A stretch of 12,294 nucleotides of DNA, taken from contig CAYMTN010000167.1 of assembly GCA_964393335.1 (NCBI GenBank), positions 1 to 12,294 on the forward strand, read 5' to 3'. A program made the position numbers and the translations under genes. Origin of the DNA: CAYMTN01 sp964393335. Lineage in GTDB: Bacteria > Chloroflexota > Anaerolineae > Aggregatilineales > Aggregatilineaceae. The notes under the pieces are model-generated. The model was not told the DNA's origin. It was given only the letters and a program-made list of their open reading frames with translations, and made no database searches. How positions within the stretch are numbered: the first letter of the stretch is position 1; each line of letters opens with the position of its first letter. Shown here piece by piece: positions 6,053 through 12,294 of this stretch.

Positions 6053-7861
6053 TCACTCTTCGCTGATGATCTCAATCGCGTCGATCTCGCCGCGCAACTG
6101 CCTGGACTGCTCTGTTTTTTCTTGCAGGGCCGTTTCTTGCGCCTGGTAGCGGTCGCGCAGCACGGTAAGCTGGCTGAAGACCGGCGCGAGAATCTGCTGG
6201 CCGTACTGCACCAGGCGGGTACGCTCGCGTGCCGTCAGATCGATCATCGCATCATGGTAACTCCTTTGCAGCGTCTCCAAACGTGCCTCAAGCTCGGCGT
6301 TGGCGTCCCGCTTGATTTTGCGCCAATAGAGCATCGCCGCTGCGCCGCCGCCAACCAACAGCGCTGGGCCAACCACAAAGGTCGCCACTACGGTGCTGGC
6401 CGCCGCCGTAACGGCCCCCTTGGCAGCCAGGCCGAGCAGCACGGCGAGGATGCCACCCAGCGCTGCCGTGAACCCGGTCGAAAAACCCAGCAGGTTACTG
6501 CGAAATGTGCTGCGCAGGTTCTCCGCGAGGCTGTTCTCCGTGTATGATTTCAACTCAGCGTCGGCAATTGATATCGCTTCTTGCAGCGCAACACGCTGCT
6601 CGGCATACCCGGTCGAATCTACCGCGCCTGCTTCCTGGCGCAGCCGGGTTTCCAGCTCGGTCAGCCGATCCAGGATGCTGCGCCAATAGCGGCGGCTGTT
6701 GTCGACCACCGCGTTCACGTACTGCTCCGACACCGCCGTGATCTGTTCCAGCGCGTTGCCGACTACCTGTTTTTCAAACTCCTGGCGCATCGCTTCGCGG
6801 TCGAGCGTATGCGTGGCCCGTTGAATGGTCAGATTCTGGCTGATGAACTGGTGCCCGCGCTGGCTCAGCTCATCAAATATCCGATCCAGTTCGCGCCGTG
6901 CCGCTGCCAGGTATTCATCGAGTGATCCGGCCTGTTTATCAAGTTCCTGGCGCAGGCTTTCGGCCAGGGCTGTATCGCTGGTGATCAGCGCGATCTGGGT
7001 GTCTAACACGTCGATATAGCGGCGTGCCACGCTGTCAACTAGGTCAAGCTGCACGTAGAGCTTCTGTTTTGCCGGAGGCACTTTTTCAAAGATGGACCGC
7101 AAGTAATCGCGCACGGGGTTCATGTCGCCCGGATCATCGGACGAACCGGAAAACAGTCCCCCGCCCGTGCCTTTACCCTTCAGCGCCTGCTTGGCCGACA
7201 CCACAAAAATCTCAGGGTGCAGATCGAGCAGTTCGTCGATCTGCTGGCGGACAAATGCTTCAACCTCCTTGCGCTCGTGGCGCTGCAACAGATCAGCCTG
7301 GTTGATCACGACCACGATCTTCTTGCCATAATCGCGGGCCAGTTCCAGGTAAAGACGCTCCGTTTCGGCCAGGGCACGTTTGGCCGAGAGCACGAAAATC
7401 ACGAGATCGCTGCGGCTGAGGAAGTTTTTCGCGATGCGCTCGTGTTTGCGGAAGACGGACCCGGTCCCTGGCGTATCGACGATCACGACACCTGGCCCGC
7501 CGGTATTGGGGTGCAGCCATTCCCGCACGACCCCCGGTTCTCGCCATGCGAAATCATGCCGCCGTTTGTTCGACCAGCGAATCAACTCAATCGCATCGGT
7601 GGTCGGCGTAATGCCCATCGGCAGCAGATCGTCGCCAATCAGCGCGTTTACGAACGTCGATTTGCCTGCATTGAACTCGCCGACGACGACGACCAGAAAA
7701 AACATCTCTTGCAGATCGGCGGCATTCTGCTGCAAGCGTTTTTTGTCTTCCGCGTTGTTTTCATCACTTACCTGCCCCACCAGATCGGCTACTTCGTGCA
7801 GCAGCCGTACCTCGCGCTCACGCGCTTGAGCGATAGGGCCTTCCAACACGATGTTTGTCAT
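6053..7861 (-). CDS. Dynamin-like GTPase with C-terminal membrane hairpin (second of pair)
   Basis: This 602-residue large GTPase has P-loop GEFNAGKST (61-69), the G2 threonines in ITPTTDA (84-90), DTPG (129-132), NQAD (187-190) and a G5-like VSAKQAL (221-227). EFNAGKS and PTT are hallmarks of bacterial dynamin-like proteins. A Gly/Ser-rich insert (229-246) follows the GTPase domain, then a long helical stalk (about 260-455). Two adjoining hydrophobic segments (about 457-481 and 485-513) should form a membrane-inserting hairpin, and a final helical bundle (about 515-602) follows. Such proteins assemble on membranes and use GTP to fuse, tubulate or stabilise them. The start overlaps the preceding gene's stop by 4 bases (ATGA). 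Its partners and exact process are unknown; the family call is firm. Confidence 0.88.
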   Translation of the reverse strand: MTNIVLEGPIAQAREREVRLLHEVADLVGQVSDENNAEDKKRLQQNAADLQEMFFLVVVVGEFNAGKSTFVNALIGDDLLPMGITPTTDAIELIRWSNKRRHDFAWREPGVVREWLHPNTGGPGVVIVDTPGTGSVFRKHERIAKNFLSRSDLVIFVLSAKRALAETERLYLELARDYGKKIVVVINQADLLQRHERKEVEAFVRQQIDELLDLHPEIFVVSAKQALKGKGTGGGLFSGSSDDPGDMNPVRDYLRSIFEKVPPAKQKLYVQLDLVDSVARRYIDVLDTQIALITSDTALAESLRQELDKQAGSLDEYLAAARRELDRIFDELSQRGHQFISQNLTIQRATHTLDREAMRQEFEKQVVGNALEQITAVSEQYVNAVVDNSRRYWRSILDRLTELETRLRQEAGAVDSTGYAEQRVALQEAISIADAELKSYTENSLAENLRSTFRSNLLGFSTGFTAALGGILAVLLGLAAKGAVTAAASTVVATFVVGPALLVGGGAAAMLYWRKIKRDANAELEARLETLQRSYHDAMIDLTARERTRLVQYGQQILAPVFSQLTVLRDRYQAQETALQEKTEQSRQLRGEIDAIEIISEE

Positions 7862-9738
7862 GAATCCTCTACATCCTCCACCATGTGGTCCGGTTTACGC
7901 TTGCTGCGTTCCAGATCGGCTAACCCACCCTGAATCCGGATCAACGCCTGTTGGTGATCGCCCAATGTGCTGCGCAGCCCTTCCAACAGCCCGGTTTGAG
8001 AAATGATCAGGCGCGTAAATGGCGCGGTCGCGTCCCGGCGAAGCTGCACGCCATGCGCGATCACCTCATCCGTCGCGCGGCGCAGGGTTTCCAGGTATGC
8101 GTCCCGGCTGCGCCGCAACCGGCGCTCGTAGTTCTTGCGCAAAAACCACCCGCGCAGCGGCACCAGGGCCAGCCCTAACAACACAAACCCGATGCCAACC
8201 GCAAATACGAGCAGCAGCGTGCCGATATCCGGCGCGGTCGTGGTGAATGCCCCGCCCGCCACCGCCAGAACAAGGCACAGCGTCAAGATTTCCCACAGCG
8301 CCAGGATGATCAGCCAGTTGCGCAGTGTGCGATCCAGGTGACTCGTTTCGAACCGTTCGGCCTCGCGGACGATATCATCCAGCGGCCCGCTGACTTTGCG
8401 CAAAAAGCTGCGCTCATAATGCAGCGGGGACTGAATTTTGCCGATCATTTTGTCGGATAATGCCGGGGGCAGCGCCTGCACAGCCTGCCGCGTATAATCC
8501 ACCAGATCGTCAATGTCCTGCAAGTCGCGCCCTTCCAGGCGCGGCCCCAGCTTTTCGCCCGCCTTATGAATCTCTTGCAGCGTCTCGCGGGCTTTGTGAT
8601 CTTCAAAAGCCGTTTCGGCCCGTGTCCGCCCGCGAAAACGCCGGACCAGCCGCCCCAGCCCTATGATCTCACCCAAACCGCCAAAAAACAGCCCGAGCCC
8701 GCGCGAAAACTGGAACAGCTCGCCAATCGCCTCGCTGCCACGCGCGGCGGCCTCGTCCCAGGTATGGCCGATGGATTCCAGCGCATCATCGACCGTTTTT
8801 TGCTGTTCGCGCCGTCCCTGTTCGATCTGCGCTTCGATGTTTTCGACCGTTTTACGGTGTTGGTCCAGCGCAGCCTGCCGGTCATGCACCAGCATCAACG
8901 CCGACCCGGTTACATTCTGGCAGATTTGAACCGGCGTTTCCAGTTTCTGCCGGAAGCGCTCGACGTCACTCAGCGTCTCCCTGATATACGCCTCGATGTC
9001 GGCAAAACCGCTCTCATCCCAGGCGATCTCGTCACGCGGTGTTTCTTGCTGCGCCGCGAGCGCCTGCCGGGCCGATACCAGCCAGATTCTCGGCTCGACG
9101 CCCAGATGCAGGCGGCACTGTTCCAGCACAAAATCGCGCACCTGATCGCGTTCTTCCGGTTCGAGCACATCCATCTGGTTGACGGCGACAATCACGCGCT
9201 TGCCAAAGACCTTGAGTTCCTGCAAGTATTCAAGATTGCTGGCTGTCAGCACCTGGGTGGCAATCATCACCAATACGACCACGTCCGCGCGGTGCAAAAA
9301 ACGGCGCGTGACCTCATCATGCGTGCGGAAGACCGACTCCAGGCCCGGCGTATCGACCAGACTCAGGTTTTCGAGCAGCGCGCTGGGGTGAAAAACAGTC
9401 TCTACGTCGCCCGCCCGCGTGCGCTGGACCTCGCTCCCACGCCGCAAGATCACGATATGATCCGTCGTCGGGATCGGCCCGACTTCCATCACTTCCTGGC
9501 CGAGCAGCGCATTGATGATGCTGGATTTGCCAGAGCCAAATGGCCCGACCATCACCATCAAGAACGGGTGGTTGGTGTGGAACAGCGCATCACGCACCTG
9601 TTCCATCTGACTTTCCGGCAGGCCATCCACACGGCCCAGGGTTTCCAGCAGCGCCGTGATCTGTTCGTGCTCCTGGCGGCGCACAGCCTCATACTGGCTC
9701 AGCAGCTTACTTGACAATTCCACCCGTTCACCTGCCAT
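7858..9738 (-). CDS. Dynamin-like GTPase with C-terminal membrane hairpin (first of pair)
   Basis: This 626-residue GTPase carries P-loop GPFGSGKSS (65-73), G2 PTTDH (90-94), DTPG (129-132), NQMD (187-190) and VSARQAL (221-227). A helical, coiled-coil-prone stalk (about 255-345) is followed by a Gly/Phe-rich amphipathic stretch, GLGLFFGGLGEIIGLGRLV (347-365), that may contact lipid. After more helix come two clear membrane segments (about 473-497 and 505-529) and a basic, helical C-terminus (530-626). This is the bacterial dynamin layout, a stalked GTPase anchored by a hairpin at the cytoplasmic face of the membrane. It begins 18 bases after the kinase stop, with no good Shine-Dalgarno, and overlaps the next gene by 4 bases. 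It resembles its neighbour throughout the GTPase domain. Substrate membrane and function are unknown. Confidence 0.87.
   Translation of the reverse strand: MAGERVELSSKLLSQYEAVRRQEHEQITALLETLGRVDGLPESQMEQVRDALFHTNHPFLMVMVGPFGSGKSSIINALLGQEVMEVGPIPTTDHIVILRRGSEVQRTRAGDVETVFHPSALLENLSLVDTPGLESVFRTHDEVTRRFLHRADVVVLVMIATQVLTASNLEYLQELKVFGKRVIVAVNQMDVLEPEERDQVRDFVLEQCRLHLGVEPRIWLVSARQALAAQQETPRDEIAWDESGFADIEAYIRETLSDVERFRQKLETPVQICQNVTGSALMLVHDRQAALDQHRKTVENIEAQIEQGRREQQKTVDDALESIGHTWDEAAARGSEAIGELFQFSRGLGLFFGGLGEIIGLGRLVRRFRGRTRAETAFEDHKARETLQEIHKAGEKLGPRLEGRDLQDIDDLVDYTRQAVQALPPALSDKMIGKIQSPLHYERSFLRKVSGPLDDIVREAERFETSHLDRTLRNWLIILALWEILTLCLVLAVAGGAFTTTAPDIGTLLLVFAVGIGFVLLGLALVPLRGWFLRKNYERRLRRSRDAYLETLRRATDEVIAHGVQLRRDATAPFTRLIISQTGLLEGLRSTLGDHQQALIRIQGGLADLERSKRKPDHMVEDVEDS
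7866..7879 (-). promoter_or_regulatory. Ribosome binding site of the second GTPase gene, inside the end of the first
   Basis: On the minus strand the last codons of the upstream GTPase gene read GTGGAGGATGTAGAGGATTC just before the ATG. They supply GGAGG (7879-7875) and a nearer GAGG (7869-7866) about 4 bases from the start. With the ATGA overlap at 7861-7858 this gives both re-initiation and independent ribosome entry, which would keep the two GTPases in balanced amounts. Confidence 0.65.
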
Positions 9739-9756
9739 CTCATAATTGGATAGATG

Positions 9757-11487
9757 TTAGTTCATGCCCGGCATGTAACCCCGCAGAATCGACCCGCCGA
9801 CAAACTCGCGCAGCAGCGAGTTATCCGGCACCAGTTCGGGGTCCATCGTCATCAGCCAACCCAGAATCGACAGCAGCCGCCGCGCCTCGATGTAATGCGG
9901 CTGGCGCGGTTCGATCTGGAGCAGCAGCGGTTCCGCCAGTGGACGCAGCACGGCCAGCTCGTACAACAGCGCCGAGTTGAACATCACGTCGGCATTTTCC
10001 TGGTACGGGAAGATATTTCGTTTTTCGCCGCGCCGCACGCTTTCCCACCGGGAGAGTGTATCGATGGCCGAATAGCCCCGGAATGTCGCGTCCCGCACGA
10101 TTCGCCGGATCAGGCGCACATCGGTCGTCGGCACGCGATTGTGCCGGTCAATATTGAGCTGAGTCAGGGCGGACACGTACACGCGGAAAGTGCGCTCGGT
10201 CGGGATCGCCGGGACTAGGTTCGGGTTCAGGCCGTGTATCCCCTCCACGATCAATATGTGGTCGGCAGAAAGCTGGACTTCCTCGTCTTCAGGGGCGCGC
10301 AGGCCGGTCACAAAGTTAAAATGCGGGATGTGTACGGGTTTGCCGGTCGTCAAGGCTAGAAGTTGGTCGTTAAACAGCGGCAGGTCGACGGCTTCCAGCG
10401 CCTCGAAATCGAATTCGCCGTTTTCATCGCGCGGCGTCTGTTCGCGCTCGACAAAATACCGGTCCATTTCCAGCGTATATGGTTTGAGGCCATGCGCCAT
10501 CAACTGGATCGCCAGCCGCTTTGAGAATGTCGTCTTACCAGACGACGACGGACCGGCAATCAGAACCAGCCGCAGCCCGGAGCGATGCCGCTCTGATATT
10601 TGCCAGGCAATCTGCGCGACGTGCTGCTCGTGCAGCGCCTCATTGACCAGCACCAGCTCGCGGGCGTGACCATCCCGGATCGCCTGATTCAGGTTGCCGA
10701 TATCCTCGATACCTAGCAGGCTCAACCACTCTTCCGTGCGCTGGAAGACCGCCGTCAGCTGCGGCGACTGGATATAAGGCCGGATGATATTCGAGCTTTC
10801 GCGGCGTGGATATTGCAGCACAAATCCGTCCGCTTCGGGCAGCAGTTCAAACAATGTCAGGTAGCCTGTATCCGGCACCATGTACCCGTAGAAATAATCG
10901 ATCTCACCGCGCAGCTTGTAGATCGTCAGGTAGTCTTTGTGGCGAAATTCCAGCAGGCGGACTTTGTCATCATCACCGCAATCGTCGAAAAGACGGATCG
11001 CCTCATCCAGCGGGATTTGATGGCGTGTGATCGGCTCTCCCGTTTCCACAATTTCGCGCATCCGCCGTTTGATGGCGGCCAACTCATCTTCAGAGAACGG
11101 CTCGCGCCCGCGCACCTTGCAGAAAAATGCGCCGCTGGGCAGCGCGTAGTCGATCATGACCTGCGTGGCAGGGAACAACTCGGCAGCCGCTACCGTCAGC
11201 AGAAAGGCCAGCGATCGCCGGTAAATGCGCCCACCGTCGCCGCTGTCGGTGCGTACCAGTGTGACGCTGACGTCACGCGTCACCGGCATAGTCAATTCAC
11301 GTAATGAACCGTCCACCACGGCGCCGACGATAAGCGCCCCATGCTGGGATTGCTCGTTTTCATAGGCTTTGACGAATGTCTCCAGGGTCGTGCCGATCGG
11401 CCCCTCAAGAATCACGTCATCCGGAAATGTAACTTGCACCCTATCACGAGGTTGTGCGCGGTGCACCAGTATTTGTTGAGCTACCAT
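9757..11487 (-). CDS. Nucleoside (uridine) kinase-like protein with ThrRS-like N-terminal domains
   Basis: This 576-residue protein has three parts. Residues about 15-80 resemble a TGS domain (VQVTFPDDVILEG, IVGAVVDG, LRELTMPV). Residues about 85-245 resemble the second additional domain of threonyl-tRNA synthetase; the metal-binding HxxxH of the synthetase is replaced by RRSLAFLL (90-97), so tRNA editing is not expected. The C-terminal half (about 300-540) is a phosphoribulokinase/uridine kinase P-loop domain with AGPSSSGKTT (311-320), LEMDRYF (339-345), PHFNFVTG (388-395), VEGIHGLN (414-421) and RRIVRDATFRG (461-471). Family members are annotated as nucleoside kinases, probably phosphorylating uridine or cytidine for pyrimidine salvage; the true substrate cannot be read here. 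It heads the operon with the two dynamin-like GTPases and lies 90 bases after an amylase gene. Confidence 0.85.
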   Translation of the reverse strand: MVAQQILVHRAQPRDRVQVTFPDDVILEGPIGTTLETFVKAYENEQSQHGALIVGAVVDGSLRELTMPVTRDVSVTLVRTDSGDGGRIYRRSLAFLLTVAAAELFPATQVMIDYALPSGAFFCKVRGREPFSEDELAAIKRRMREIVETGEPITRHQIPLDEAIRLFDDCGDDDKVRLLEFRHKDYLTIYKLRGEIDYFYGYMVPDTGYLTLFELLPEADGFVLQYPRRESSNIIRPYIQSPQLTAVFQRTEEWLSLLGIEDIGNLNQAIRDGHARELVLVNEALHEQHVAQIAWQISERHRSGLRLVLIAGPSSSGKTTFSKRLAIQLMAHGLKPYTLEMDRYFVEREQTPRDENGEFDFEALEAVDLPLFNDQLLALTTGKPVHIPHFNFVTGLRAPEDEEVQLSADHILIVEGIHGLNPNLVPAIPTERTFRVYVSALTQLNIDRHNRVPTTDVRLIRRIVRDATFRGYSAIDTLSRWESVRRGEKRNIFPYQENADVMFNSALLYELAVLRPLAEPLLLQIEPRQPHYIEARRLLSILGWLMTMDPELVPDNSLLREFVGGSILRGYMPGMN

Positions 11488-11532
11488 GTTTGTTTTCTCG
11501 ATGTCAGAATAGTTATGGGTGTCGCATCAGGC

Positions 11533-11561
11533 ATGATAACGACACAGTACGATCCGTTCAT
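11533..11561 (-). promoter_or_regulatory. Weak candidate promoter of the kinase-GTPase operon
   Basis: On the minus strand a -10-like TATCAT (11538-11533, five of six matches) is preceded at 17 bases by ATGAAC (11561-11556, three of six matches to the -35). It lies in the 90-base gap between the amylase stop and the kinase ATG and would give a leader of about 39 bases. A better -35 (TTGACT, 11585-11580) has only CATGAA at the correct spacing. Neither is convincing, and read-through from the amylase gene is possible. Confidence 0.3.
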
Positions 11562-11577
11562 GATTGGTGCTGTGATA

Positions 11578-12294
11578 TCAGTCAAGCATGATCACAACTC
11601 CGCTGCGCGGCAGGGTCGTGACCTTCAGCGTACCGTCCGCCAGCGCGGCCTGCGCATCGCCAAACACAATACGTGCGCTGCCGCCATGATCGATGGGCAT
11701 CATCAGCGTCATAGGGCCGCCCGCCGTGTTAAACGCAACGACCAACCGTTCCCCGCCGGATGCGCGCTCGAAGGCATACAACTCGCCTTCGGCTAACAGC
11801 GTGCGATAGGTACCGCGCCGCAGCGCCGGGTATGCCTTGCGCAGCCGGATAGTGGCGCGCACAAACTCAAACAGGTCCATATCCCACCGGGCACGGTCCC
11901 AGGGCATCGCGCCACGCGAACCCGGATCGTAACCCCCGGACAACCCGATCTCATCGCCATAATACACGGTCGGCACACCCGGCATCGTCATCTGAAACAG
12001 CATGGCGAGTTTCAGCGCCGACTTATCGCCCTGCACCATGTTGACAAAACGCGGCGTATCATGGCTGCTCAGCAGATTCATCTGCGCCATAGTGATTTCC
12101 CAATCATACAGGGCCAGCATCGCTTCAACCGTTTGGGCGAATTCCTGCGCCGCCAACGGATTCAGCGGCGGGTACCCGCCGCCGGGCCACAGCGGCGCGA
12201 CCGACCGTGCGCCGAAAAACGCAATCGCGGCGCGTGTCTGGATGTAATTCATCACGGCGTCGAATTGATCGCCTCGAAGCCAGCGTTGAGCCTC
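11578..12294 (-). CDS. GH13 alpha-amylase family enzyme (neopullulanase/cyclomaltodextrinase type), C-terminal part
   Basis: The frame stays open to the window edge, so the 5' part is missing and 238 residues are visible. They begin EAQRWLRGDQFDAVMNY, a pattern typical of neopullulanase/maltogenic amylase (GH13_20-like) enzymes just after the catalytic acid region. Next comes conserved region IV, LLSSHDTPRF, whose His-Asp includes the transition-state-stabilising Asp (codon 12060-12058), then MPGVPTVYYGDEIGL, and PWDRARWD leading to the final barrel helices. A C-terminal beta-sandwich (about the last 75 residues) ends VIMLD. These enzymes hydrolyse alpha-1,4 (and some alpha-1,6) bonds in maltodextrins, pullulan or cyclodextrins. 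The nucleophile Asp and acid Glu lie outside the window. There is no sign of truncation at the C-terminus. The GTG at 12255 is internal, not a start. Confidence 0.9.
   Translation of the reverse strand, partial: EAQRWLRGDQFDAVMNYIQTRAAIAFFGARSVAPLWPGGGYPPLNPLAAQEFAQTVEAMLALYDWEITMAQMNLLSSHDTPRFVNMVQGDKSALKLAMLFQMTMPGVPTVYYGDEIGLSGGYDPGSRGAMPWDRARWDMDLFEFVRATIRLRKAYPALRRGTYRTLLAEGELYAFERASGGERLVVAFNTAGGPMTLMMPIDHGGSARIVFGDAQAALADGTLKVTTLPRSGVVIMLD

Noticed and set aside
8566..9714. Long open frame (382 codons) on the plus strand opposite the first GTPase
   Set aside because: It is the mirror frame of a well-supported dynamin-like GTPase and has no motif or ribosome binding site; its His/Arg/Gln-rich composition is typical of a shadow frame.
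11532..11592. Three CATGAT copies at 11532, 11559 and 11587, spaced 27-28 bases
   Set aside because: Only six bases are shared, with no conserved flank, and one copy is in the amylase coding end. Chance is a sufficient explanation; it would need conservation to count as an operator.
11571..11596. TGTGAT and ATCACA inverted repeat at the amylase stop, possibly a CRP-like site or terminator
   Set aside because: The half-sites TGTGA and TCACA are 16 bases apart instead of the 6 of a CRP site, and the 6-bp stem has no T-tract.

Overview
The window is ordinary bacterial chromosome: GC-rich (about 60% by eye), tightly packed, with no tRNA, rRNA, insertion sequence, CRISPR array or phage gene. Several things together suggest Chloroflexota (Anaerolineae-like): an rpsP-khpA-rimM cluster joined to ffh, a long acidic tail on S16, a threonyl-tRNA-synthetase-like nucleoside kinase, and tandem dynamin-like GTPases. 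This placement is inferred, not proven.

Left part, plus strand (1-6048). The 3' end of a probable trmD is followed by ffh (SRP GTPase), rpsP (ribosomal protein S16 with a tail of about 100 residues), khpA (KH-domain RNA-binding protein), rimM (16S maturation factor), dprA (DNA-uptake/recombination mediator), manC (GDP-mannose synthesis) and a DUF503/YlxP-like gene. The first five concern ribosome or tRNA maturation and protein targeting. Two good sigma-70-type promoters are readable, before ffh (TTGACG-17-TACAAT) and before dprA (TTGACA-17-TATGCT). A perfect 11-bp inverted repeat lies between rpsP and khpA. ManC and DUF503 are 2 bases apart and probably coupled.

Right part, minus strand (12294-6053). 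Reading leftwards, the C-terminal part of a GH13 alpha-amylase/neopullulanase-type enzyme is followed by a nucleoside (uridine) kinase-like protein, then two large membrane-anchored dynamin-like GTPases. The kinase and first GTPase are 18 bases apart and the two GTPases overlap by 4 bases (ATGA), so these three genes look like one operon. The GTPases share the same motif spacing and the same C-terminal hydrophobic hairpin, which suggests an old tandem duplication and a pair acting together on membranes. This is the least understood part of the window. The two gene blocks meet tail to tail at 6048/6053 with only 4 bases between them and no visible terminator.

No gene-free stretch exceeds 300 bases. 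The longest, 116-400, holds a GC-rich hairpin and the ffh promoter.
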